A stretch of DNA of 64,000 nt from Tillus elongatus (Eukaryota; Arthropoda; Insecta; Coleoptera; Cleridae), in NCBI GenBank assembly GCA_964006375.1, contig OZ023264.1:176013510-176077509 (forward strand), given 5' to 3'. The notes below the pieces were generated by a model, which made no database searches, had not been told where the DNA came from, and saw nothing but the letters and a program-made list of their open reading frames with translations. The first letter of the stretch is position 1. Every line of letters starts with the position of its first letter. A program made the translations under genes and the position numbers. This document shows positions 37,912 to 50,891 of this stretch, piece by piece.

Positions 37912-38176
37912 TGAAACACACTTATCGAATAAAATTTATTATTCAGCAAAAAATAGTTTTGGTGGAAAACGCTGAGATACGTTAAGCTTTATTTGTCGAA
38001 CATTATCTTATAATCATAGGTAAAAAAATTAAAATCCCACCATTTTAGCCCCACCACTTTCACCTTTTTTTAAAATAGCAACTCTACATTTTTTCATCAC
38101 AAATCAATGGATCACATTTTTCTAATTGCGGTGATACCCCATATGTATGGTATAATATTACAGTTTTCAATACATG

Positions 38177-39716
38177 GTGGAAATTTAATACCGGAATATT
38201 AAAACTAAACAGTTTACCATGAAATTCAAATTTCGAAAATAAACTTAATAAAAACGTCCCTTTCTTATAAGAAATGTTCAAAATGTTCTCCATCCACTTG
38301 CACACAACGAAATAATCTGCTCTGGAATTCTTCACTGACTCTTATCTTTAATTTCTCATCTCGTCTTTTATCTAAAACGTACTTGATGTCATTAATCGTT
38401 TCTTAATAACCATCAATTTTTGTTGTATAAAAGGTTCAATTTAACAGCTCTGTTTTATTTTGTGGTGTTTTGTGTTGATTTCACGGTCTCCTAATAAATT
38501 GGTCGTAATTTTCTTCCGATAATTTCAATTAATTTTTGGTCTAATAATGCGATATTTAACTGAAACTCTGTGAACAGAAATATTAATGACGATTGGGTAT
38601 GGTAATACGTGTAGAACACAGGCACGAGTTGTTAACCTATTTAAAGAAAAACATCCAGATTTGCTTCCACTAACCCAGGGAAATGTGTCTAAAATACTTT
38701 TACAGTTTCGTGATTATGGACACGTTAAACCACTGCCTAGGAGGCCCAAGTTTGTTGAAGAAGATATAAAACTCAATATATTATTGGCTTTTCAAGAAGA
38801 ACCAACAACTTCTACCCGTCAAGTTGCACGTGAATATGATGTTAGTCAATCAACAGTTTTGAGGTGTCTCAAAAACGAAAAAATCCATCGCTATAAACTA
38901 CAACACGTTCAAGAGTTGATTGACGGTGATTCCGATGGAAGACTGTAATTGTGTGAACAACTGCTGGACATGTTACATAAAAATCTTATTTCTTTTGCTG
39001 ACGTTCTGTTTTCCGATGAACCAACATTTCTTTTGAATATGGATGTAAACAGGCAAAATTGCAGATACTGGGCTGCTGAAAACCCCCACTGGATGCGACA
39101 AACACACACTTGGCGTCCTCAGAAGTTGAACGTTTGGGCTGGTATCATTGGTGGTCACGTAGTTGAACCTGTTTTTATAGAAAATCTGAACAGTCCAAGA
39201 TATTTAGAAATGCTAAGGGAACAGGTTGTCCCAGTGTTAGCAGAGTTGTATCCAAATGTAATGGAACCTCATATTCCCCATTAAAGGATATGCTGTCAGC
39301 AAGACGGTACACCATTCCACTTTGCTCTTTAAGTACGGGAGTATTTACACGAAGTCTTTCCACAAAGATGGATTGGACGAAGTGGTATCGTAGAATGGCC
39401 CGCTAGATCACCAGATTTTATACCTCTTGATTTCTTTTTAGGGGGATACCTTGAAAACAGAGTGTATAAAACGCACCCTGCTGATTTAGATGATTTCAAA
39501 ATGAAAATAACAACAGACATTAGGAACGCAATGCCTGACGTGTTGAACAGAGTTAGGGAATAATTCCAGAGTAGATTATTTCATTGTGTGTAAGTGAATG
39601 GAGAACATTTTGAACATTTATTATAAGAAAGGGACGTTTTTATAAAGTTTACTTTCGAAATTTGAATTTCAGGGTAAACTGTTTAGTCTTAATATTCCGG
39701 TATTACATTTCCACCC
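38177..39716 (+). mobile_element. third Tc1/mariner-superfamily element
   Basis: Inverted repeats about 38177-38340 and 39535-39716 (GGTGGAAATTTAATACCGGA; TCCGGTATTACATTTCCACC). The right repeat includes the last ~25 codons of the transposase, so the left repeat is an inverted copy of the gene's own 3' end. Outer limits are uncertain; some left-flank sequence may belong to it. No target duplication could be fixed. Confidence 0.75.
38547..39620 (+). pseudogene. mariner-like transposase, single frame with stops
   Basis: One reading frame runs throughout. ATG at 38547 starts MRYLTETL-stop-TEILMTIGYGN. HTH parts: RVVNLFKEKHPDLLPLTQGN, VSKILLQFRDYGHVKPLPRR, STRQVAREYDVSQSTVLRCL. A stop at 38946. 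First catalytic block ADVLFSDEPTF. AENPHW, NVWAGIIGGHVVEP, a stop at 39282. Second block CCQQDGTPFHFAL with a stop after it. Third block WPARSPDFIPLDFFLGGYLE. The end is VNGEHFEHLL. Five or so stops but no frameshift, and all three acidic residues are present. Most complete of the three mariner-like genes here. Confidence 0.85.
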
Positions 39717-39754
39717 TCCACATCTCGTGAGCACAATAACTATGTATTTACGCC

Positions 39755-39931
39755 CCCTTTGAAGTGCGGAACGTGAAGACTTTCTCAAATTTGCTCAGAT
39801 ACAATGCCAGAGCCTCAGTTGGTGTTAATTGTACAGTATGTACTGAAAAAGTTAAAGGGAAACCCTGGGAATCGGACCCGGTACCCCTCGGTTGAGAGGT
39901 ACACGTATTTTCCACTGAACCACCGAGGCTC
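39755..39931 (-). mobile_element. tRNA-derived SINE, copy 2
   Basis: On the minus strand the head (39931-39858) has A-box GGTGGTTCAGTGGAAAA and B-box GGGTCCGATTCCCAG. The body TTTTTCAGTACATACTGTAC...GGCATTGTATCTGAGCAAA matches copy 1 at 21184-21285. It is truncated about 105 bp into the body and lies 3' of the mariner-like element. Confidence 0.75.
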
Positions 39932-40054
39932 TTTTACTATCAATAGTAAAAAGAACAAATTATCAATTTATTACTGTGTGTGCGTGGAAGTTACTGCGGA
40001 AGTCTAGAACCATCACAAAAGCAGAGATGGTGCTTTGCACTGTTCTCCACTGCG

Positions 40055-40055
40055 A

Positions 40056-40119
<64 letters not shown>
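40055..40119. repeat. (TA)n microsatellite, left of foldback
   Basis: Directly abuts the foldback at 40119. With 41172-41269 it probably formed one tract before insertion. Confidence 0.95.
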
Positions 40120-41405
<1,286 letters not shown>

Positions 41406-41451
41406 AACATAATGTGACTAAGTGAAGATTGAAACCTAAGATAAGCACTGA

Positions 41452-41645
41452 TAAGTACACTTGGAGAACCGAAATCACCACAAAATATATTTTTAAAAAC
41501 CTGACGATCGCTTCACAGACAAAGTTATCATCATCAGAGGATGAAAGTAGTTAGGCATTTTCAATCCTCCGATGACGCTAACTTTGTTCGATCATCAGGT
41601 TTTTAAAAGATCTGTGGTGGTGATTTGAGTTCTTCAAATGTACTT
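41452..41645. repeat. small foldback repeat with hammerhead-like minus-strand motif
   Basis: Arms about 41452-41541 and 41555-41645 (AAGTACACTTGGAGAACCGA; TGAGTTCTTCAAATGTACTT). On the minus strand 41541-41501 reads CCT-CTGATGA-(16 nt)-GAA-GCGATCGT-C-AGG. This has the order of a hammerhead, but stem II is poorly paired. A related single arm is at 53923-54010, and a diverged piece is at 4980-5035. Confidence 0.6.
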
Positions 41646-43920
41646 ATTAACATAACGTCCTTCATGCGTCACAGCTTTTAACTGGAGTAGAAGAGTTGAC
41701 CTTAAAAGTCGCTTTTTTTCAAGCCATCTTGTGTAGTTATAAGCTAAAAATTGGGACCGATTTGTTTTATTAGCACACGACTTTAAGACTTCACAAAATT
41801 CCAGCGATTAGTCAAATTAAACATGTTTAAAATGTAATTTTCTTTGCCGTTTCAGAGATAACGTTATACATTCGCCTATTTGCTCAGAATCGTGGAGAGC
41901 AGTTTCTTTCAGGACGACCTAAATTGGTAGTGATTACATTATCCTGCTGCAGTACCTGTCTTCTAAGTCTGACTTCCCTGAAACATTTAAATTCTACATT
42001 GCGAAAGTCGTATGTCTGATGTCTTTAAGCTTGATTTAAGCGTTCCTATTAAACCACTAGCTCGAGATCGTCTCTCTTTATAAAAGGGATGAATATTCAT
42101 TACTTCATTCACTCTAAGACAATAAAAGCTTTTTCAGGTCTTAATGTTCAACTAACGGTGTAATGAAAACGTTTGTCAGCTGTAAATTCATCACGTCCTG
42201 ACAGACAATTAGCGGCGTATTAGGGGTAACCAGAAAATACTTAAACTTATTACGTGCTATGCCGACCCCACGACACGTTAAAAAACACTTAAGTGTGGCT
42301 ATGAATAGCTCAGAGTTCCCCAGCTCATAAACTGAGAAACAAAGCTACTTGCCTGAAAGAGTTTTCACATAAACTCCAACCGGTATAACTCTTAAGTCGA
42401 TGAGGTGTTCGCAAAGTTTTTTAAAGATGTATGTCACTAGAATTGCCTGCAAACTCACGCGTTCTGCTCTCGCGTGATTTACATGCGTATTTGAACTTCA
42501 AAGTATGCCACCTCCGACAACTGCTACTACCTAAGGACTTGCCAGTTTGCTTCGCGGGGAAGAGAAAAGCTTCATTTCGTTTTATTATGAGTCAGTGAAA
42601 TGTGTTTTTATTACAAGGCATTATCAGCGTCATTTTTTCCTTCATTGTCTCTAAAGGTGGAGCAGTTTCTGTAGCATAAAGCTTATATATGTACTTAAGT
42701 AAGCTTTTATGATTTCTTTATTTTCAGGGTTTTAGTGAAAGTAACCTAAATTCTCTTTTATCCCATTTTGGTGCATTTTCATAAAGAAAATTCACTAATA
42801 GAGAGGTATCGATGGTGAGACTTTCGGAAAATTTCTTCAAATTCATCAACCCATTTCGATGGACAGTTAAAAAGTTTTTTTTTTAAAACGCAGTATCTCT
42901 CAAATTGTTTAAGTGGCTAAAACGAAAATTTACAACTTAAAATAACATAGACAGACGTAGGAAAATAAAGTTATTCGAAATTAATAATAGTGAAAATTGT
43001 TCAATACTACTTCACTGAATCCATATATTACCTTAAGCAAAATGTACCCACACACCTGCATTGGAAATAATTCTGCTAAATCATCGACCGACATTTTGTA
43101 TAATTAATATTAAAATAAACCCATATTTACTTGCAAAAGAAATCTACTAGGAACTGATCTGTGTTTAATTAGCTTAAAGAAAGCTTAAACAACCCAATTT
43201 AACTATATCCACGAAGTTATAAAACATTATATAAAAATTCAACAGACAATGTCCATGAACAATTGTGGACCTTTAAAGATATTGCCAAATCAATTTTAAG
43301 CAAAGTATTTTACATAAAAATGCTTTACAAGTTACAATACAAAGCATCAAAGATAACATGAATTTTTAACAAATTTTAATCGATATGCAAAATGAAGGAA
43401 ATTATAAAGTCTGCCAATAATAAACTAACTAATTAAGTTTCTTCAAACTGCCGTTACTTTATAAGCCAGGCACTTATGATAAATAAAACTCCATACAATC
43501 CCCAAATGGGTTTTGGATCAGCCCGTACATAAATTCAGTCAGAAAAAGATAAAAGGGAACACACTTGCAGTTTTTCTATTGACAGGAGATTATAAAATTA
43601 CTATGTGGAATATAGTTTTGATACAACGTGCCCTTTATGAATTGCACCAAACCTACCAGTTTAATTCTGCTCTTAGAGAACACGAATGACAATCCGTTTT
43701 ACTACAACGAGTTACACAATAAACTCCTCACTAACATATCCATAGGAAGAAAACGATGTTAATTTATCAGCGATTCCATACCACCTAATTAATTTGCACT
43801 GGAGTTTCTTATCTTCTTCTTCTGAAATTATCAGCGGCGCTACCGTTAAATTCTATATTTCCAATGTGGTTGTATTGTATTTTGGGATGCCTAAGGATGA
43901 CCTCAACGAAATTCACCAGG
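41646..43920. other. intronic sequence, only repeat scraps
   Basis: The terminal-hairpin end of a modular element (reverse) is at about 42775-42835 (AAAATTCACTAATAGAGAGG). Otherwise no motif was recognised. Confidence 0.45.
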
Positions 43921-44344
43921 GTTTGTAGGGGAGAGCCGGGTAGTGCCGCCCGCCGGGTAATGCCGCTCACCTGAATATATCCATTGCTACTCATTTCATG
44001 ATTGCGTCATCTAGTGTAGAGCTTCCGTGTCAACTTTATGATGCATGTTGTAGCACGTAGAACTCTACAAATCGACTTCTCTTCATATTATTAGAACTAG
44101 TTCTTTCAGGAGGGGACTGTTAGAAGATATTGGTCTTCTGAAATAAGCCGTAAGTAGAACAAATTATCATCAATGATTATCTTTTGAAAATTGAACGATA
44201 TCTAATTTTGTGCTGTTTATTATATCAGTGAGTTTTCGCAAATATCCCAATTATTTGTCTAAAAATTGATTATTCTAACCTAAAAGTCATTTGTGGGTAT
44301 TGACGCCCAAGGTGGGCGGTACTACCAACAAATTTGCATCTAAA

Positions 44345-46030
44345 TTCACCTTGTCTTTAACAGATGCCAAAAAAAGATTTCGCACCACTACTAAAGGTTC
44401 CTGGACACCCGAATGTCTAGAAAGAGCTATTAGAGCTGTTCATAATGGCAAAGGGAAGAGAGCAAATGCCAGGGAATATGGTATTTATAATTGTTTTGAA
44501 GATTTTGAATATTCAATAGAACAGCATTTCTTTGTATATAGGTATCCATTATTCTACGTTGAAGGACCGTTTAAAGAATGGGAACACATCAAAAGCTTTA
44601 CTTGGCCGTAAATGCACATTCAGTCCAGAGGAAGAAAATGAGATTGTGCAACGTTGCATTTATTTAGCTAATATGTTTTATGGTTTAACACCTCTTGATT
44701 TGAGAAAAATCATCTCTGAATATGTTGAAGCAAACAGAATCGCTCATAGATTCAACAAAGACAAAACAATTGCTGGAAAAGACTGGTTTGGTGCTTTCAT
44801 GAAGAGACACCCAGAAGTTAGCCTGAGAAAACCAGAAGCAACCAGCATGGGACGAATACCTGGATTCAATGAAAATAATGTTGCGCTATTTTACAAAAAC
44901 CTGTCACAAGTACTAGAGAAGTATCTTTTTTCACCACATCGTATTTATAATGTTGACGAGACGGGAATTAGTACTGTCCAAGTTCCAACTAAGATCATTC
45001 CTCCAAAGGGCGTCACGCAACTTGGAAAAGCTGTTAGTTATGAAAGAGGAAGGAATATTACAGTATGTGCTGTTATAAGTGCATCGGGGTCTTACATACC
45101 GCCTATGTTCATATTTCCTCGAGCAAGAATGATTGAGCAATTGAAACAAAATGGTCCAGTTGGTGCCTTATATACTTGTTCGCAAAAGGGGTGGATAACA
45201 GGAGAATTCTTCATTGAGTGGCTTCATCGTTTTAAAACTAATTCAAGTTGCTCCGTAGATAACCCAGTTCTGCTTGTTTTAGACAATCATAATAGCCATT
45301 GCTCCCTATCTGCATATCAATTTTGTCGTGGTAATGGTATAGTGATGGTGTCGTTTCCTCCTCATACTAGCCACAGACTCCAGGCCTTTCAATCCAAATA
45401 GATTTGATAGTGATGACTTTTTGCCAGCAAGTCTTTCTTACCGTGTCGCTGAAGAATCTAGTGAAGTGACCAGCGATTCGCACAATGGGGTCCCCAGAAA
45501 TGAAGGTATCCATATTCCCGGAATACAAGGTACCAATGCAGTCAATTTCGGAGCAAGTACCTCTAAAGCTCCAGATAATACTCAAAAACAAATCAGATTC
45601 AAAGAACTATCTCCTATCTCTACCAGCGTACAAAATCACACAACACTTACTAAAAAGAATTCCAAACTGGGAAAATCTGAAATCCTGACGGCAACACCGG
45701 AAAAAGAGGACTTGGAAAACAAAGAAGCAAAAAAAAATGAAGGGTAAGAAGCCAAAACAGAAATCAAAATCTATGCAAGAAATAAAAGTAGCTCAGTTAA
45801 AGAGAAAAGTAAAATTTGACGATGATGGTTCTAGATATAAATCGATTGGAGAACTGTGCGATGATAAAAGTTCAGATGACTTAAATGAAGATGGGCATGA
45901 TGAGGTTTGTCCTGTGTGTAATGAGTTTGGGAAAAATGAGATGTGGAGTCTGTAAAAAGTCTGCGCATTAGAACTGTACAGGACAGGATGATTTTAGAAG
46001 TTACGTTTGCGATTTTTGTATTTAGAATCA
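44345..46030 (+). pseudogene. pogo/Tigger-like transposase with C-terminal PHD-like finger, broken
   Basis: Exon 1 (to 44480) carries a psq-type helix-turn-helix: KKRFRTTTKGSWTPECLERA then IRAVHNGKGKRANAREYG. An ATG in the next frame (44365) suggests loss of one A after MPK. Exon 2 (44542 on): HYSTLKDRLKNG; FSPEEENEIVQRCIYL; CENP-B/Tc5-type DNA-binding region (DWFGAFMKRHPEVSLRKPEA). DDE core: YNVDETGIST (Asp 1) and LLVLDNHNSHCS (Asp 2). At 45375 the frame breaks right after HTSHRLQ, and the LD-containing third-Asp segment is deleted. The C-terminal tail (RFDSDDFLPASLSYRVAEES...) ends in CPVC...C-x2-C..SAH..CTGQ...CDFC (45910-46026), a Cys4-His-Cys3 PHD-like pattern with a frameshift and a stop. 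Inactive. Confidence 0.85.
44481..44541 (+). other. predicted transposase intron
   Basis: 61 bp, GTATTT...TATATAG. Splicing joins REY-G-IHYSTLKDRL in phase 1 and restores the family sequence. Confidence 0.7.
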
Positions 46031-46363
46031 ATTTTGTATCTTGAACAAAAAATTACCTAACTATTATTCTTTGCTTCAGTCGCTTGTAAATCGACCTTTA
46101 GAGCGCTAACAAAGTGAGCGGTACTACCCTATTGACTGGGCGGTTTTACCCTCTGTGTCGGGTAATCGCGCCCATAGTTAAGTTTTGAGTAATGGTTTGT
46201 TGTTTATTAAAAGCTCCAAAATTTACTTAAAGTACCAAGATAACCACAGAATACATAGAATATTGAACTTAATTCAATATTGAAATCAACTCCATTTGCT
46301 TCAGTTTCCATGATAAATGTAATTCTTCTTATGTGGGCGTCAATAACCAACTCTCCCCTACTG

Positions 46364-47650
46364 ATATATTTAATATAACATAATTAATAATTAATTTGAG
46401 GTTTGTCATCGGTATCTATTTAAAAAAATTAGAGAAATTTGTTGCACAAATTGCAGGCCGTAACAATATTAAGTTTAGTAATAGGCTGTACAATTCTTAT
46501 GAAAATTCACTACTATAACACACTTGATGCGTTCGGAAGTTTTATAGCCTTAATATATCTATCAAAATGCAAGCAGAGCGCTATCACAGTGACATTGTTA
46601 AACAATGCAGGGCTCCTTAAACTACAAAGTGATCTAAAAAGTATAAGCATCGTGTTAGAATTCTTTTTAACTGACCCACATTAACATAAACATAGGGATG
46701 ATCGAACAAGCTCAGACCGACACTAATCTGACACATTTAAAACTTTAAATTGCTTTCTGAAAGAAAATATCGATTCCGGTTACCCGATAAACCTAAAGGA
46801 TTGCAGCTACGTTTTATGCATAGTGGGTTGTGGAGCGAGACGCTCCCGGAGATCTTCGATACGGGGAAATTTCTTAAACATGAAGCCTTCTCGTGGTGGA
46901 TGCATTTTATTTCTTTCCTCTTCGGCTACTTTCCACAGTCATGCATAAGAATGACTCGGAAACAATGTGTTCATTCTTTTCAACCGCAAGCGCGAGATGT
47001 GTTTGCTTGTTTACATTCATTAAAAGTTGTACTTTTAAGGGAGTTTCTGTAATGGAAAAACAGCTAACTGTTAAAGTACACAAATTACACGGTTTACTTC
47101 TTAATGTAGTCCACGAATGTAGCAAATGAATTAATTATATAGTGAGTATTATTCAGAAGGTTTTTTTCGTACCAGGCTGCATACCAGGTGTTTCATTGTA
47201 TCTTGTTTCTTTAATGGTTGTATGTGAGTGATTTTCTGGGAATTACCACTTTTCAAAGTTAAAACACATTTATTTCAAATGCGTTCAATTGCTGCCGCAG
47301 TCTGAATAGGATTATTTTATTTTTCTGTTTTTAAAGATTTTATCGGAATGGAAAAAAGTACCCAAGGAATGAGTCTAAAGCCAGAGGAATCAGACAAGAC
47401 AATAAAATTAACTGTTTATCTCTTTTTCTATCAGAAGATATAAAACATGTTCGGGACGCATCAAGTGCTTTAAGGTAGTGCATTTTCATAAGAGCAATAT
47501 ATTTTAATGATTTAGCGTTATACTAAAAGTTATAAAACATTACTTTATTTACTTAGGAACAGTAAAAAATAAGGTAAAGAAAGGCAAGCAAAAACATTAT
47601 CTCTATCATAAAAATGTATGCAGTAATTTGGATACAAAACTCAAATAAAG
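46364..47650. other. intronic sequence with terminus A scraps
   Basis: Degenerate terminus A copies at about 46498-46530 (CTATAACACACTTGATGCGT) and 47452-47480 (GGACGCATCAAGTGCTTTAA). Open frames at 46750-47052 and 46893-47129 have no recognisable domain. Confidence 0.45.
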
Positions 47651-47729
47651 AAATTAATAAACAGGAAATATACTCAACAAAAAATACACTAGAAAGCTGA
47701 ACATAAAAAGAATCCCGTGGTTTATGGAT

Positions 47730-48180
47730 TGAGGGTGATTGTATCCATGTAGAAGGGGAAGAATAACCCCCATCTCGAAGAGGGTTACTGCCCCCTCACC
47801 CAAAAACACAGGGGGTTCTTCTTCCCCTTGTGCATACATACAACTACCTGCAAAGCATAAAGCACAAGGAAAATTTCTTGGGGGCAACCCCCAAGAAAGT
47901 TACTGGACCTGGGCGAATATGGATGCGGTGCAGGGTAGACGGGGTTTAAAGGAGGTATTGCTGCAAAATGTGAAAAAAGTATCTTTTCAAAGACCGACTA
48001 AATATTTTTTTAGCATTTCCGCTCACATTTCCTCTCCGCCCAGCAACCCTATTCATTCTTGGTCACTAAAGTTTCTTAGGGGTTGTTTGCACCAAATTTT
48101 CCTCGTGCCTTGTGCATCCAAGGAGGCTTCTAAGCATGTTTCTGGGAAAAAATCTAAAAAGGCTAAATGCAGTAAAGTGT
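47730..48180. repeat. GC-rich module of the modular family
   Basis: GGGTGATTGTATCCATGTAG / CATACATACAACTACC palindrome, CCCCCAAGAAAGTTACTGGA, then GGATGCGGTGCAGGGTAGAC and CCGCCCAGCAACCC. These correspond to the foldback at 5770-6335, more diverged. Nothing is recognised in 48181-48834. Confidence 0.65.
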
Positions 48181-48834
48181 AAATTTACGGAAATTACATC
48201 CCACAACGTCACCTATAATTCCTTTTTCAGATAAAATCGAATACAGCACTAAAGTAAATAAATTCACTTGCTGTTTCACTTCCTTTTTTATGTTTATATT
48301 ACATATATAGGCACAAGATAAGTACGTATAAAAAAAGGGTGGCTCTTAATTAACATCGGGCCTACACAAACTTTAAACGAGAGAAGACATTTAGGTCGTG
48401 TGTTAAGGGCCATAAGTTTGATTAAACATCACTTCTAACTCTATGCGCACAGAAATTAGTCAAACACATTTATAAACTCTAAATAAAAAAAACAGTTTAA
48501 CGATATTATTTTAAATAAATCAATAGGAATACGTTTCGCGGCTATTTCGCAATTCGCGATTGTATGAACCTAACTTTTGTCCAAGACTATACTGGACTAC
48601 CAGGTCTTGATACTTGCAAAGAACATTGACGCCCGTGGTAGTAAGTTTAACAACACAAGGAACCTACCAAATATTGTCTTTCGCACGGAGACAAACTATA
48701 AAAATGCTAATACGGTTGCTATTACTACATAGTGCATTAGTTATTTTCCCCGGTTATACAATAATAATAATGTCTAAGGGGTCCTGTAGTGGCTCAATTA
48801 AAAATCATTAAAAACCAAGTGTTAATACTTTTTT

Positions 48835-49164
48835 TTTTAATTTCAACAACACACCACGAGGGCTTACAGCCTAAATACTATCGTACCGTGGGTGTTGACA
48901 AGGAGGAAAGAGGCAGCTTGTTAATTCTGGACTTGAAGGTTTGGAGATTCGGAGGAGAAGGAAAAACATGTGCCGGCAAGGAATTCCACAACTTGGAAGT
49001 CCTCGGGACAAAAGAGCGGGCATAACAAGATGTTCTATGTCTGGTGACCTGGAAAGTAAAAGGGTGCATTCGCTCTGTTCCCCTGGTGGATCTGTTGTGG
49101 GCAGCAGGTGGGGGAACTATGGAGGAAAGCTCCTCTGGGCAGTGCCCGTGCAGATATCTATAAA
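48835..49164 (-). mobile_element. LINE family L-A copy 4, 3' part
   Basis: The 3' end of the copy that continues at 50896 beyond a 1.73-kb insertion. It ends at GCAGATATCTATAAAA. It encodes VTRHRTSCYARSFVPRTSKL, then SLPAHVFPSPPNLQTFKSRI, without a frame break. Confidence 0.9.
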
Positions 49165-49606
49165 AACTCGGGACGCAGCAAGTGCGTTATGGTAGTGAAT
49201 TTTTATTAAATGCTTCAAATTTAAATAACTCAATTTTCTATAAACTTAGAGAGTTTAATTTCAATACGTAGTAAGGTTTTTCCTAAGGCAAGATATCCAC
49301 AAAATTTCATTAAAATAACTTTGTAATTTTCGGAGAAAAAAATTTTTTTCGAAAGAAAATTTAAAATTTGAGTAACTCAATTTTCTCTAAACTTAGAAAG
49401 TTGAATTTTGGTACGTAGTAAGGTTGAGGCAACATATATAGTAAATTTCATTGAAACAGCTTTGTTACTTTCGGAGAAAAAAAAATTTTTCGAAAGAAAA
49501 CTCAAAATTTTTCCGGAAAACCCCGTCTGATTTTTCTGGATAACGAACTCATCCAAGCCATTAATAAAAGACAGGCAGTTGCCAAGTTTCATCGAAATCG
49601 GTTAAT

Positions 49607-49778
49607 TACAGCTACTGATGAAGACAACTTCGTTGTCGAAATACGTATCAAAAAAGATAGCGCATAACTCTGTTATTATTGTTGTAGTTTTTGGGGTTAT
49701 TCTACTTTTTGTTTCAGTTTCCAGCCACAATGTCCAGTCTCAGTCTTTTGTCAATAAAAATTATTATTATTATTTGTT
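49607..49778 (+). mobile_element. ~170-bp insert with hammerhead-like start and (ATT)n tail
   Basis: It interrupts the lead-in of the modular element (CGGTTAATTA | TTATTTTTTGAG). It starts with CTGATGA-A-GACAAC-TTC-GTTGTC-GAA-ATACGTAT-C (49615-49649). This is hammerhead-like but has one extra A after CTGATGA and no clear stem I. It ends TCAATAAAAATTATTATTAT. It looks like a short retroposed LINE 3' end or SINE-like copy. Ribozyme status is doubtful. Confidence 0.5.
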
Positions 49779-50577
49779 ATTTTTTGAGATTTCAGATGTT
49801 TTTACGAAAATTGGCTACCATAACGCACTTGCTGCGTCTAGATTTTTTGAACTGCAATTTGCTTTTTTACAGTACATACCAACAAAATATCAATCAGATT
49901 TTGGACCATATCACATCGTCTTCTATTTTAACACTAAAATAAATTTAATATTGAATGAGACAAACTTTAATTACTTTTAGTAGTACCAATCATAATAAAA
50001 ATATGTCTAGTCAAAGTAACAAAACCCGATAAAAAAACAATTACGAAAACTAATAAATGCTGTTGAGCCAAAAATAGCCTTGTTAATATATCATATTCCC
50101 TTTCTTTGTCCAATTTTATCATATCTTTTGTTGGTCAATAACAAAAGCAAACAATTTATATCCCAAATGATACAGAAAACTTTACAACTCCAGATCTAAA
50201 TAAGAGGACTGTAACAGCGGCAGAAGCAGAAGTCAATGGAAGGTTGATGAATGAATCTCATGAGTCAATAAGAAAAGCATTGACTAACCAACAGCAACCA
50301 CATACTTATGAATTAAACATGTTTCAAATTTGAATAGCTCAATTTTCTGTAACCCTAGAAAGCTGAATTTTGGCACATAGTTAGGTATTTCCCAAAGCAA
50401 TATGTAGACCAAGAAATTTTCGGAAAAAAAATTTTTTTTTGAAAGAAAACTCAAAATTTTCCCGGAAAACCCCGTTCGATTTTCCTGGCCAACGAACTCA
50501 TCCAAGCCATTAATAAAAGAAAGGCACTTGCCGAGTTTCATCTAAATCGGTTAATTATTTTTTGAGTTATCAGACGG

Positions 50578-50763
<186 letters not shown>

Positions 50764-50891
50764 CATATAAAAATTCAAACTGACCCCGGATATGGGTTCT
50801 AGGGGTCCTAATTCGCGCTCATTTGAAAGAATTTTTGCAAAGTCTCACCATCGATACCTCTCTATTAGTGAATTTTTTTAATAAAAATTCA

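Larger units (their letters stand above)
43926..46363 (+). mobile_element. pogo/Tigger-like DNA transposon
   Basis: Short inverted ends GTAGGGGAGAGCCGGG and, reversed, GTAGGGGAGAGTTGG. TA is not cleanly resolved at the edges. A GC-rich motif GGGTAGTGCCGCCC / CGGGTAATGCCGC sits just inside the left end, and GGGCGGTTTTACCC with CGGGTAATCGCGCCC inside the right. A spliced transposase gene fills the centre. About 2.44 kb. Confidence 0.75.

Noticed and set aside
46750..47129. Two overlapping open frames in less AT-rich sequence (possible host exon)
   Set aside because: No recognisable domain, no convincing splice sites and no phase match to the Ig exons.
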